From Pleodorina starrii (lineage: Eukaryota > Chlorophyta > Chlorophyceae > Chlamydomonadales > Volvocaceae): 64,000 nt of DNA. Position numbers and translations under genes: made by a program. The notes beneath the pieces are model-generated. The model had not been told where the DNA came from, made no database searches, and worked only from the letters and a program-made list of their open reading frames with translations. Shown here piece by piece: positions 34,376-46,300 of the stretch. The stretch's first letter is position 1, and every line of letters starts with the position of its first letter. The stretch spans positions 310,001 through 374,000 of the forward strand of contig BRXU01000018.1 of NCBI GenBank assembly GCA_030267565.1. Direction: 5' to 3'.

Positions 34376-36913
34376 CGACGGGCACGACATCAAGGCCTCT
34401 GTCGCAGCCCATCGAGGCGCCCGCACGCTTTGCTACTCTAGCGCAACGGGCCGCACGATTTGCCTACTTCATTCAGGCAACGAATATTTTTTTGTGCTTA
34501 TGGCATTCGCTATCCGTGCCCTCGCAAGCCATGGCTGTATGCGGACACGTCACGCTGGTCGGTAGCGGTGGCCGTTTGGGGATGTGTGCTTCAGATGATG
34601 ATGGTCCCTGGTTCCTGGACGGGGGGCCGAGAGCTGCCGGGCACTAGACGCTGCTTTTTTGTGTTGATTACTGCGACAGGGTGGCCATAGCTACTGGGAA
34701 AAGTAGCCCTGGAGGGTCTGCGATCATCCCCCAACCTCCACCGCCTACCCCACACACTCACACTGATGACCTGTCCACCCACTGGATCGGGGTTTTTATT
34801 ATAAGCCGGTTCTGTTACCGGCAATCTTGACTATCATTTTTTATTGCGGGTGATTATGAGTGAGAGCAAGGAGGCGTCGGTGAGCGCGTAGTCTTTCGGG
34901 TGGCGGTCCGGTCGCACAATTTCGCGTGATGCCAGCGCGTCACTGAGTGGGTCATGCGGCCGTCTAGCCATGTTGTCGGAACACGAACCGAACTTCATCG
35001 CTGCGCACCACCGCTTATTGTTCCTTGCTCGTATGAGCGACCGCGTTCGTGTCGGTAGGATTTGAGGCACTGTCGCTATGCCCGTGGGGCCAAGGCGGCC
35101 GTCGTCGTACATTCTTCTCCATTGTGTTCGCGCACTGTTAGCAATTGCTTATGGTATCCGGCCCGCCCCGGATGTGGAAAGTCTTCCGTGGGCAACAGCC
35201 TTCGTAAAAGCGCAGGCGCAGTTTCTTCTTCCTCGGAGGTGAGCGAGCGGTGTCCGTTCGGACGGCGAGTCCGTTCGCCGCCTGCGGAACTAAATTAGGA
35301 CCTCGGGTGACGGATGACTGATCGGTGGCAGATGTGTTATGATGGCGACGTTGGCGGTCATGTGCTATTCGCATAACCTTTGAGTGTGTGTGTACAATGA
35401 AGTGAATAGCCTGCTGCTCCTTTGTGCTTCCTGGTTAACGATCATTAGGCTTGGCGGGGTGGGTTTGCGTGTTTTTGCGCGGCAGCTATCGTCGGGTTCG
35501 TTGTACATGGTGATCTGAGCCTCAAATTGTGCTCTCCAGTCATTAGCCAAACACTACCGTATTTTCGTCTTTCTTGCGGGTTGGCGATCTTGGAACTGCA
35601 AGTGGCGGGGTGAGTTGCCGCAAGGCAACATATCGGCGTTCGTGCACTTTTCCTTTCCCTAGAGTACCGTGGACTATAACCGGCTCGCGGCAACCACACG
35701 GCGCTGTTTCGTTGGGGCGGAGGGCGAGGGGGCTGCTATCAGAGCAGCTTCAGGGCGGCTGGGCGCCTAGTTTGGGGGCTGTCGGAGCCCGTCGCGATTG
35801 GGGGAGCCTCAGGGCTCTTTACCCCATGGTCGCGGATTTCTTTGCTCTTTCCCCGGGTTCGCTCGTTTCTGGATCGGGTGGCTCGTGCTGTTTGGCCTGG
35901 TGCGCTTCCTTCCCCCTGGTCGTATCAGCCCGTATCAGCTGGCCCGAGCGACCCGCGTAGGGTTAGGACACCGTTGTAACGTTCGTCAACACACGGATTT
36001 ACGACAGGATTTACGAGCCGAAACGCTTCCCCTTCGATTTGCGAATTGAAGCATGGCTGCTCCTAACAGCACAAGCTTCTGGCCAGAGAGTGCAACACAG
36101 ACTGCGCTGAGGAAGGCTTGCAATTCCCATACTTTCACCAAGTACAGTTCTTGCAGTGTTGCATGCCGTCGCCCGCACATCCGATACAAATCTTTGAGCA
36201 TGATCCCAGACATGAAGAAAAGGTTAAATTGTATGCTCCAGAAGTAAGATGTAGCTCGGAAACTGTCGTGGATTTTGGAATACGATTTGGCCCGTGCTCC
36301 GCTGAATCAAGATCCAGCATTGGTGGTATGGGGGGCGGGCCACGGCTGCAACTGCAAAAGGAGCCCTGAGTACTGAGCTTGCGGACCAACGTACCAAGAG
36401 TTGCGTCAGCCGGAAAGGGCCAGAACGAACAGACCTAACGAATTGTTTCTCGTGCAGCGTGTCAGGGCTCTTGGGCTCCTTGGTTCAAAACAGTGGCAAC
36501 CTACTTGAATTCATACGCAAACATTCCGTGGTGAGCCGAAGTCAATTGCTGCGTAAATATGATGCGCAGACATACAGGACGGCCGATTATTTCGGACGCG
36601 CGAAAAGTGAATTTCATTGACACCATTCACGCAGTTAGCTTAATTACACAGAAACTGTCTTTTGGCTGATTCATGGCGCGTGCGCCTGCCGAAATGGGTC
36701 GTTTACGGTACTTGAAGGTGTAACGAGCCTTACGAATGCAAGTAGGGTCACTCGTACACTGACAGTCAAGGACATACTTCTAGGCCCAAAGCACCCATCC
36801 CTTCTCAATACCAGTCAAACGAAGGGGAAGGGTTCTTGGGGACAGCAGCCTTCGCTGAAAGTTCCGACGCGTTACTAAGGCGACGCGTGTAGCAGCTCCC
36901 AGCGCACCCTCAG
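34376..36913. other. Intergenic between PGAWA genes B and C
   Basis: No exon chain found. A TGTAA at 35975-35979 could terminate gene B (1.6 kb downstream). A short plus-strand frame at 36053-36247 starts MAAPNSTSFWPESA and looks mildly protein-like, but I could not extend it by splicing. Confidence 0.5.
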
Positions 36914-38517
36914 ATGGCTGGTAGCGGTATGGCCCTTGTAGGTCCTGCTATTGTGACATCTGTAGACCATCAACCGGATGGCTTGCTGGACGGACAACTC
37001 GAACCTTCCACAACACACTTTAAGGTAACCGGCGGGTTGGTGCCAGGAACGGGCTGGCGCGCCTTGCGTTCCTCCGCCCGCCCGCCGCGCGACCAGTTCC
37101 AGCCAAGCGGCCGGCGGGCTCGAATGTGGCGAAACGCACCACTCCGCGCCGCGCTCCCAACGCCGACTGCAGGGCTGCGCGTCGCCCGAATGCGAACCCT
37201 ACAGCGACTCTTACAGCGAACCTTACAGCGAAGTTAACAGCGAAGCTAACAGCGAAGCTAACAGCGAAGCTCACAGGACAGGTGAGGGACGCAACCGCCG
37301 CTCGCTTGTCGCAAGCCCGCCTCGGCGCCCACATCACCACACGTCGCCAACCGCCGACGGTTGGCCTTCCCCATGCAGACGTGCTGATCATCCCCGGCGC
37401 CTGGGCCCTCGGCGATGGTGTCGTACTGGTACGACATACCGGCGTGAAGAGTCCATTACTCCACTTGCAGCACGGGGGAAGGCCCGCACGTGCCAACCAG
37501 AAAAACTGCGCTTTACCGTTTGCGGCACGCGAGGGACGTGACCTTCCAACGGTGTCTGCCCGACCGCAAGCCATCCCTAGACGGGAGGGCGTCCGGAGAG
37601 GGCTTGTCTTTGTCCTTGTCCTGGGCCGCCCTCCCTTCTTGCTGAGCAGATTCGTTTCTTTTGCGGGCCGGGCCCCGGGCGGCATGTCCAAACGGTAAGT
37701 CCATATCCGTATTTGCTTCTCGCAGGAAGCCGACGTGTACTACCAGGGCCCCCACGCCGCTGTGGGGCCCCTCGACGGTCTCTCCGCTCAGTCCTCATCG
37801 CCCCACACGGCGCAGGACGCGGAAAACTTGGGGGGCCAAGGCGCGCCGCCTGGCAGATGTCTTGGGCGAGAACCTGCGGTACTACATCTCGGAGTACCCC
37901 AGCCCCGGCTCCAAAACCGCCTCGCCGTTTCACAAAAACAAGTGAGGACGTGGCCTCTGGCCTGGTGGTGTCAGGGAGAATGGCCCTGTGGATACTTGCC
38001 CCTGGTGTTGTTGAGGCTGGATGCCGCCTGACCTGACTTGACCTGACCTGACCTGACCTGACTTGACCTGACCTGACCTTGCACGAATGGACTGTGACGC
38101 TTGAAAGCGTGCAGCACGGGGTGCGTGTGAATAGGGGTTATAATTGGGTTTGGATTTGGGGGGGTGAAATAACGACGGTGCTGTGTCGGTTTGCCCTGGA
38201 GCGCTGGAGGCGAGGCTTGCATACCGTATCGGGTATCGCCGCGGCGCGTCCCCATCGGTTGTCGTGTGTACGAATGGAACGCCTCCAGAGCGCGCGAGGG
38301 TGCGTTACGCGGGGCATCAGATCTGCTGCGGCCGCCCTGGCGGCCCCCAGCACAGCCAACGACCACGCCTGCCCCCCGGTGATCCCGCCCTCCTTTTGCC
38401 GCGCACAGGAGCAGCCCCGCACTGACTGTGGGCCCCGATATGGCCGGTTCCTTGGGGGCCGGTGACCAGGCGCAGCGCTCCTGGTTCGGCAGGGCTGAAA
38501 GCAAAAAACAGGATTGA
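36914..38517 (+). CDS. PGAWA-exon gene C, uncharacterised, apparent frameshift in exon 4
   Basis: Third family member. Exons: 36914-37024 (starts MAGSGMALVG), 37173-37281, 37379-37428, 37726-37941, 38409-38517. Exon 3 reads DVLIIPGAWALGDGVVL. Exon 2 encodes a Tyr/Ser/Glu/Asn repeat from a 12-bp tandem repeat. Exon 4 opens in frame (EADVYYQGPH), but the protein-like, codon-biased continuation (KARRLADVLGENLRYY) lies one frame over, after six Gs at 37830-37835. With five Gs the exon would end in phase 2 as in A and B, and exon 5 would run to the TGA at 38515-38517, giving about 197 aa. As written, the frame continues differently and stops at 38465 (about 180 aa). Either a homopolymer sequencing error or a real mutation explains this. 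The exon 5 acceptor is strongly pyrimidine-rich. Confidence 0.5.
37195..37275 (+). repeat. 12-bp tandem repeat inside exon 2 of gene C
   Basis: Units of the type AGCGAAGCTAAC (earlier units AGCGACTCTTAC, AGCGAACCTTAC, AGCGAAGTTAAC), about six in a row. In the predicted frame they give repeated S-E/D-x-Y/N. The unit keeps the frame. Confidence 0.85.
38031..38080. repeat. (TGACC)n pentanucleotide repeat in intron 4 of gene C
   Basis: About ten units of CCTGA/TTGAC in a row within the intron 37942-38408. Confidence 0.85.
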
Positions 38518-40508
38518 GCCCCAACCCCCTGGCGGGGGCGATGCGCAGTGATGCCGAGTTGTGTCAATCGGTTAGCACGCGGCGGCTTCGGGGTGCAGCC
38601 GCCGAGCTTCGCAACTCAGGCGTCTCGCCTCAGGTCGCTTCCAGGCAGACGATCCAAAGTGGGGCTTGGAAGGGTCCCACGAACCTTGGGAGTTTGTCGC
38701 GCTCCTGTTTAGAGGTTTCGCTCAGGTCACGCCATATTTTCCTTGGGCTGGCCGGTGAGGTACTGCGAGTGGGAAATCGAAAGTTAACAGCTCGTGCATT
38801 ACTAGTGATCGAAGACGAGAAGATTTTGCTCGCTGCGCCGTTGGAAATCAAAAAAGGCGCGACATGCCCGTCTGGACGCTCGGAATGCGACTTTGCGGCT
38901 ATGAATGAATCAATTCATGTGAATGTAGCACTAGACCCCAAAATGTCAGCGGGGTTGCGTCCAGGGCTCCCTGGCGGATTCGCCGCGCTGGGGCGTGTTG
39001 TTTGCTTTGTTGTAGAGGGTTGTAGCGATGGTTATGGCAGTCATGTATGAATCAAGTCTGAATGTTTCCAACACATCAAAGTATGAATGAAATAAGTAGG
39101 TAAGTCGGCACGTGGCGAGTCGTCCGCTTTTTTCGCGTACTGTAGCTGTCGTCGTGAGGGGCCCGCCCTGGAAATCGTGCCGTGTCGCGCCCTGGCTTTC
39201 TGGTGGGCGTCCGTGCAACTCAACACCTGACAATCCTAAGAATCTTCGCTTTCGGACCCAGGCCAGCGGCCGACCAGTGCAACGTCGCGCGAGGTTCTTT
39301 GGGTTGTGCATCTCCGTGTACCCGACCTCGCTTCCAATCTCATCGATTCGACCTTGTTTGCGCGAACGGATGTTATCTCGTGGCGGTTCGTGCAGAGTAA
39401 GCATTGATGCACACCGCAATAAGCGCTGTGCGTGCTCCGTGTGGCGATCCGGCGGGAGGTAACGCGCGGGAGGTGGCGAGGTTGGTAACGCGCTAACGCC
39501 GCCTCCCCGCATCTCCGATGCTGAGTGAGCCGAGATGACCTCGACGAGACCTGTCCGCGCCCGCTGCGCACTTTACGTGGAAGGTAGGAAGGTTCGCCAT
39601 GTGGGGCCTCGGAATCAGCCTTTGTAGCATTTATGCATTTTGCGGGGCAGTACGGTTTGCGTTCTTTTTTTTCGGTGCACGCTCGAAATTGTATTCCTGG
39701 TGCACGCTATTTCGTTTTGTGCACATGGGTGAGCATAGCGGGTGTGTGCCCCTGCGTGCCCCCTGCCCGATTCTCGGCATTATTGGGCCCGACTGCTCAT
39801 TGAACTAGCCGAGCCGAGCCGGCTGTCCGCTTCACTGTCCTGATGGTGGGTTTTCAGTGCCAACACCACAACACACCGGTCTCTCCCGCTTCATGCTGCG
39901 GCACGCAAGTCGACCCTCCTGTCTGCGGGACTGCGGCGCGGCTGCCATACTTTTTTAATTCGTTCGTTGTGCGAGTCGACTCCGCATTTTGCATTATTAT
40001 TATTATTGATATTATGTTGAAGTCTCGGCTTAGGTCACCTGGTTAGGGGACAGGGTCACCCCTGATCACCTTACTAACGGCGAACTCACCAGGACGCCAC
40101 TGTAGCTGCTGTAATATTGCCTCCTGACTGGGCCCATCTGGCTGCCATAGATTCTCAGCCTGCTGTCACTAGGCCAGAGCATATGCATGCGTGTAGACCT
40201 GTGTGGACTGTAGAGTGGGGCGGCAGTCCTCTACAAATTTTGAGCAGGATGCTTGAATAGATAACAGCATATTAATTGCTTACTACTACCTGGCGTCAAT
40301 GTGTTTGCAGCATGGGGGAGACAGCTGTCGACGCGCGAGTGTTTTTATTTCATGACAGTTGAGATCTGCGCCAGTTCCAAAAGTCCAGGAGCGGCCGCCA
40401 CTGGCAGGTTGTGTTATATAAAGCGATAGCAAACTCTTTCCTCAACATATACGTGCCGATCAGCGGAGGACAACGATAATTCTGCGCCCTCCGGAAGTCC
40501 GGATAGAG
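38518..40508. other. Intergenic between gene C and the Sen15-like gene
   Basis: A hairpin CGGCGGCT/AGCCGCCG lies at about 38580-38604. A plus-strand open frame from 38540 (first ATG) to 39050, 170 codons, has no splice structure or recognisable domain. TGTAA at 40110-40114 is the first after gene C. A TATA-like box precedes the next gene. Nothing else is supported. Confidence 0.5.
40415..40421 (+). promoter_or_regulatory. TATA-like box upstream of the Sen15-like gene
   Basis: TATATAA, 94 bases upstream of the ATG at 40509. It fits a TATA box with a 5' UTR of about 65 bases. No transcript evidence. Confidence 0.5.
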
Positions 40509-41072
40509 ATGTTCCGGCGCTGGCAAAAGGAAGCCGTTGATAAGTTTCGGACACTCGAATCTTTCAACACTTTTCTAAGTCGCTTAACACCACTCAATGA
40601 CGCAGAAGCATTGGGCGCTTGTGACGCGGCCGACCTGTATTCGGTGCTGAGCGTGCTCCACAGCAAAGGCCGCAACCCGCAGCTGCAGGTTAATACGAAG
40701 CCCGGCTTTTACTATTTTCTGGCAGACGCAGTTCAGCCCGACGGAACAGATGCGATCCAGCCTTGCGGAAGCAATGGCGGCGCCGCACCTGGTGACGCAG
40801 CCTCAGCGGCTGCTGAATGTGTGCGTCGGGAGGCGGTCGTCCCTATCAGCAGTAAGACCACGAAACTTACGATGAAAAACTTGTCCAAGTTCTTCCAGCT
40901 GGAGGCGCACTCTAATGTGACGCACATCCTGCTGGCGATCGTGGATGACGACGGCTCTGTGTCGCTGGTCCGGGTATTCAACTACCTCCAGCCGCCCTTC
41001 GAAGGCCCGGAGACCTTGCCACCTCTGGAGGCAGAGGGGGGCGGTGTGGGCGGCGAGAGCGATGAGGACTAG
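40509..41072 (+). CDS. Sen15-like tRNA-splicing endonuclease subunit, intronless
   Basis: Single open frame of 187 aa starting MFRRWQKEAVDKFRTLE and ending ESDED. The C-terminal half (about residues 115-170: VPISSKTTKLTMKNLSKFF, then SNVTHILLAIVDDDGSVSL, then an aromatic strand ending LQPPF) matches the pattern of the Sen15 domain, in which a strand-helix is followed by ILLAIVdpDGTvvyY. Sen15 is a structural, non-catalytic subunit of the heterotetramer that excises tRNA introns. The N-terminal 70 residues are helical and family-variable, and the tail is acidic. It is the only complete intronless gene here. The match is from memory of the family pattern and is moderate. The first TGTAA downstream is at 42084. 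Confidence 0.6.
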   Translation: MFRRWQKEAVDKFRTLESFNTFLSRLTPLNDAEALGACDAADLYSVLSVLHSKGRNPQLQVNTKPGFYYFLADAVQPDGTDAIQPCGSNGGAAPGDAASAAAECVRREAVVPISSKTTKLTMKNLSKFFQLEAHSNVTHILLAIVDDDGSVSLVRVFNYLQPPFEGPETLPPLEAEGGGVGGESDED

Positions 41073-43376
41073 GCGTTGAGTTCGAGGAGTGCCATAACAA
41101 CATGAGCTGTTGGCAGAAACTTTGGACAACCGTTGAAGCTGCTGTACCCTAAGCTTCTGGGCAGCTTACCCCGCAGGTGGGTTGGGGTGCGCACTGGGGT
41201 TGTTGTCAATGCGCCCGGGTGTCCACGCCCCACGAACGATACCGCTATGCGGTTTGGGTCCCGCATGATTGGCCCCATCCTTTCCCCGCTTCACACACCG
41301 CGCACTGCACTCGCACGATGGTTGGCTGGTGAAGGCAGTGATGAAAACCTTACTGTTACGGATCCAAATGATTCAAAATGATATGAACTTCTTTTGCCAA
41401 TCATTCTGAGCCTTTCACCAGCCACGCCAACTCCATTCCCGCGCTGGGCAAATCCCAGTCGTATGCCAGTTCCTTTCAGCAATGCATAATAACTGGCTCC
41501 CGGGTCATGCGCCATGCTTTATACCGACGATGCTTTTGGGGATTGTGCTCAGCACCTCTCCGGCTGCCTGTCAATTTCCTTTGACCCCAGTCCACTCCCA
41601 TCACCCGCGTGCATCGTGCAGGGGGCAACAACCTCAGGCCTGGCGTCATTTCGAGTATGCGCCACATGGACAGATGCCGAGGCATTTTGCCACATTGACG
41701 GCAAATGACCGGATTGCATCGATCGTGTGCATGTTTTTGGAGGGCCCCACCCGCCGGTCACGGTGTGTTTTTGCCCGTGCGACAGTTGACTGCCTGCTGG
41801 TCGGACGTAGGCGCGTCATAACGGCGCGGTGTGTCGACGGGCGCGGACGTGGGATGTGCGCACTCAGCTGGAGGAGGCCCGCACTGCACCCGGTGTTTGA
41901 TGGCTGAACTGCGCCGATCTGCCGTGCGACATGGGGGTGCACAAGGCCGCGTGCGTTGGCCGGACAGAGCCCCAGTCTATGCGCGTGTCTGAAGCAGGCT
42001 TCGCAGTTTTGAAGCTGCCGCTGGGCGTTATGTTGTTTGTTGGCGGAGGCAACGAGTAAGATTTCGAAGGTGCTCGGCTGCCTTGTAACCTAGCCTGCTG
42101 CCCTGGCACGACGGGGGGTCATATGGCGTTCACATTTATGTGACGAATTTGTACATTTTCCAGTTCGCTCGTATTGGTGCCGAACTCTTGCATATGTCGG
42201 ACTTCCGTTGTTGCTGTTGTTGTTATTGCAGTGGGCTTGGGCAGTGGGCGCCCTGGGAAGAGGAGATCAGCTGGTTGTTGATCAAAACAGTAGCGGAAAC
42301 GACCAATGGAATAGACAGAGCAGTGAAGACAGAACGGAATCGGGGGGTGGATTAGTACAGAAACCTGCAGAAACCCGCATATTTCATGGTTGGACCGAGG
42401 TAGTTGTAGTGCAGTGGGTAGCTGGTCTAGGATTTTAGGTTTTAATGTCATGCCAAGGAACTGGCACGTGCATTTGGCGTGTGCGTGTGGCTGAGTGAAG
42501 GGTTTTCGGGTTTTAGGCTGCCGTGCCTTATGACTTGTTGCTAGGTCCTGGGAGTCCAGACTGGCACGAGTCAAGCAAGGAAATGTAACCCAAGTCGAAT
42601 CAGATCTGTCGCCTTCACCGATTTGTCACCCATGAGGGTTGTTTGAAGGCATGAGGTAGCAGGGGTGATACTGGCTGTGACTCATCCGGCGGTTCCAGCT
42701 GTTGGGATATCCGTTTAAGGAAGACACTTAAAATCTGACCCGCCAGACGTACCTTACGTCCTGCCCCAACGTGATACCATCCCCTCCGTATACCATCCCC
42801 TCCCCATCCTGCCCCAACGTGAGATCTCCCCCGTAATCGTTGCCGGTGGCTCCGCGGCCCACCTACGACCAGGCCTGTGGGTCTGAGGCTCGTCTACACC
42901 TTTACACATACCTCAGTGCTCGCTCCACGAAAGCACCCGCCATGCATCGTGTGCATAACCGGGCGTGAGCGACACCCCCACGGTACGGGCATGAGGTACG
43001 GGCATGAGCGACACCCCCACGCAGCAGAAACTTCCCGCTACAAGCCCATGCTTCCTCCTCCTCGCCGCCGGCACCGCCTCGGCAAAGCCCCTATCCGTAG
43101 GGGTGCAAACCCAAAATCCCGTTCCCGCTCATCGCCACGCCGAGCCCGCATGCGGCTGACGGGCACGTCCCCAGAGGCTTGAGCCACCCTAACTCGAGCC
43201 CGCCCGCACTCCCACAAAACACAACCCCGCGTCGGTCCGCACACACTCCACCCCCCCCTTCACCCCTTCAGCAGCGAAACACCGCCCGCCACCCCGCCCA
43301 CGCCACCCTCGCACTTCCACTCCCAAAATCCCGCGCTCGCCCCTCCCTCCTCCTCCCTCCCTCCCCGCCCCGCTCT
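41073..43376. other. Convergent 3' region between the Sen15-like gene (+) and GCN1 (-)
   Basis: No gene supported. Two small direct repeats: CCTGCCCCAACGTGA at about 42760 and 42808, and GAGCGACACCCCCACG with GGTACGGGCATGAG at about 42967-43020. The GCN1 3' UTR occupies the right end. Confidence 0.5.
42902..42906 (-). terminator. Candidate poly(A) signal TGTAA for GCN1
   Basis: TTACA on the plus strand, so TGTAA in the GCN1 transcript, about 470 bases after the stop codon. First such site downstream. Confidence 0.55.
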
Positions 43377-46300
43377 CTAGTACTCCTCCGCCGCAAACAG
43401 GTCCTCGTCCGTCAGCTTCTGCAGCCGGCGCAGGAACGAGTCCGTCAGCGTCTGGCGCGCCACCGCCGCCGGGCCCGCCGCCAGGTAGCGCTGCGCCACC
43501 TCCAGCCCCGCCTCCACCCGCAGCAGCTTCTGCAGCGCCGCCTCCGCCGTGGAGCGCGTGATGCCGCTGGCGCTGCCGCCCGCCAGCACCGCGCACATGG
43601 ACGGAACCAGCGCCGGCAGATGCGGCTCCAGCAGGTCCGGTACCTCCGCCCCGGCAGCCGCCACGTCAGCACCCCCCGCCCTACCCACCGCCATGGCCAG
43701 ACCGCGCACCGCCAGCAGCGCCACACGCACCACCTCCGAGCCCTGGTCGGGGCCCAGCAGCGCCTGCAGAACCGCCACGCTGGCGGCCAGCACGCCGCCG
43801 CCGCCGCCGACGGCGGAGGCGGCGAGGCGCGCGGCGGCGCGCGCCGCGGCGGTCTTGACGCCCGTGTCCTCGTCGCGCGCGGCGGCGCGGATGGCGTCCT
43901 GGAAGGGCTTGAGCAGGCCGGCCTCCTCAAGCCGGGCCGCGCCGGCGTGGCGCGCGGCGGTGGCCAGGATGATGCCGTTGAGCTGGCGGCCGGGGGCGGC
44001 GGGCGGCTGGGCCGGCGCCAGCGGCCCGGCGGCCAGCAGCGCGCGCAGCACGTCGGGCGGCGCCACGCGACAGAGGGCGCCCAGGCAGCTGCCCACGTAC
44101 ACGCGGTACTCGTCGTCGTCGCCTGCAGGGGCGAGGGATGGGAGGGGATGGGACATGGGAGGGTGGCGGGGGCTTATGCACGGGGGTAGGCCGGGGTACC
44201 GTGTAAAAACGACTCATACAACAACAAACATCCGCAGCCGCAAGCAGCAGCGACTGGACTTCGTCCGGTTCCGGCAGGCGGCAACAGCGTTGCCCCCCCA
44301 ACGACACGAAGCGACCCCTCCTCCTCCTCCGCCGCCTCCTCCTCCCCCTCCTCCTCCTCCTCACCCGCTGCCGCCCGCATGGTGTCCCTCAACGTGTCCG
44401 CCACGGCCGACACGGCGGGGGCCGCCAACCGCTCGCCAGCCGCCAGCAGAGCGCCGCGGAGGGCGCGGAGGTGCGCGTCGCGGATCTGCGCGCGCGCGTC
44501 GTTCCATCGGGAGGATAGGGGGATTGGGGTTGGCATCAGGTCAGGTCGGGTCGGGTCGGGATGGGGGCTGTGGGGAGAACGCCGAAGGGGTGTCGTCCAC
44601 GGAGCGCCCACGCAGCGCCGCCGCAGTTGCCGCCGCCGCCGCCTCAGCCATTGTGTCCAAGGAGTTGGCTGCTGGCACCACGGCCCCGTAGTCCTCACGG
44701 CCCATGTCCCCGCCGCCCCAGCGACTGCGGCTCAGTCGCCCATAGGCCACCATAGGCCCCTCCCCACATAGCTCCCCGCCCCACAAACCCCCCTTCACCC
44801 CCTCCAGCCCCTCCCCTTTCAGCCCCCCCCCCCCCGCCCCGCAACGCCGCTCACCTGCGGCTCCGCCGTCCTCCCGCTGGTGGCCAGGTCCTGCACCAGC
44901 TGCTCCAGGCGGGCGCTCATGCGGGTCAGCTCGCCCAGGTTGTCAGCGGCGCGGGTGCGGACAACCTGGGGGGGGGAGGGGGTGGGGGTGGGGGGGGCGG
45001 TGTGGCCGTGTGGGTTAGGGTAGGGTGGCCCGTGGGTCGGGAGGGTCAGATGGGGAAAAGGGGGGAAGTGAGTTGTGGACCACAGAGCGCGGAGGTACGC
45101 TAGACGACGACGTGGTCGGGTGGGGGAGGTGCGGCTAAGCGGCTGATAAATTGCGGGCCGAGGCAAGGCACGGCCGCTGCTGCTGCTGCTGCTCCAATAC
45201 GCGAATTGGCCATCTGGCTTACCGTAGCCCACGCCGTGCGTTATTCCTGCCGTGGTCACAGCACACGAGCCGCCCGCCCGCCCCACACGTCGACGCTGCC
45301 ACCACCCACAATGGACGCGCACATACGCACCACATACCCACACACCCACACGGACACGAGCGCCCCAGGCGCCGCCGCCCAGCCCCTCCCACATCCCCAA
45401 CACAGTGCACCCGCCCCCTCACCCTACATCCCCACTTCCCGACCACCACCACCACCACCCCCGCCCGCACATCGCCCCTCCCTCCCCCCTCCGCCACCCA
45501 CATCGCTCTGGTCGTTGAGGCACTTGAGGAAGGTGGTCTGCAGCTGCGGCACAAAGGGCTTGAGGCCGGGTCCCGCCTTGGCGATGAGCAGCCCCAGGGT
45601 GCCCAGGATAGCGGCCTTGATGGGCGAGGGGAAGCGGTCGCCGATGATGCGGATGAGGGGGCCCGTGATGGACACCACAAAGGGCTTGAGCGCCTCCTCA
45701 CTGGTGCTCCCCACCAGCTCACCCAGACCCTCGGCAGCGGCCTCGCGAACCTCGGCGCTGCTGCCCTGAGAGGAGCAGGGAGAGGGAAGGGAGGGGCCAA
45801 GGGAAGGGAAGGGCAGGGAGGGGAAGGGAAGGGCAGGGAAGGGGGGTCAGGGAGTGAGTGATATGCTCCTTTATAGGGAAGGGGGGGGGGGCAGGGAAGG
45901 GAGGGCAGGCGGGGAGAACGGGGGTGGTTGCGAGGTTGAGAGGCTCTGACAGACTGCCGCACGCGTGACTTTTGAGCGCGTGAGCCGGGAGTGGTATTCC
46001 AGGTGCGTGGTTAAGGCAGAGCGGCAAACCCACACGGCAAACCCCCTCCCTCCCTCCTCCCTCCTCTTGACTCCGCACCTGCAACACGCCCTGCAGGTAG
46101 ATGGGCAGCAGCGGCGCCAGCGCCTTGGGCGGCACACACAGCCCCGCCAGCAGCAGCGGACCGCCGCGGCGCTTGCGGCGCTCCTTCTCCCGCGCGTCGG
46201 CGATCGCCACCTGAGGCGAGGGAGTAAAGGGCGGTTGGGCACGTGACAGGGGCATGTGAAGGCGCGGCATCGGCAGCAGCAGCAGCAGCAGCGGCACCAG

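Noticed and set aside
36053..36247. 64-codon frame starting MAAPNSTSFWPESA as a fourth PGAWA gene
   Set aside because: The first residues look like a family exon 1, but no following exon with the PGAWA motif was found before gene C begins.
38540..38640. tRNA-like stretch (TCAATCGGTTAGCACGC)
   Set aside because: It resembles an A box, but no B box, acceptor stem or anticodon arm can be folded.
43179..44189. 336-codon plus-strand open frame, and the 380-codon one at 43549-44691
   Set aside because: They lie antisense to the last GCN1 exons, have Arg/Pro/Ala-rich composition and no family match.
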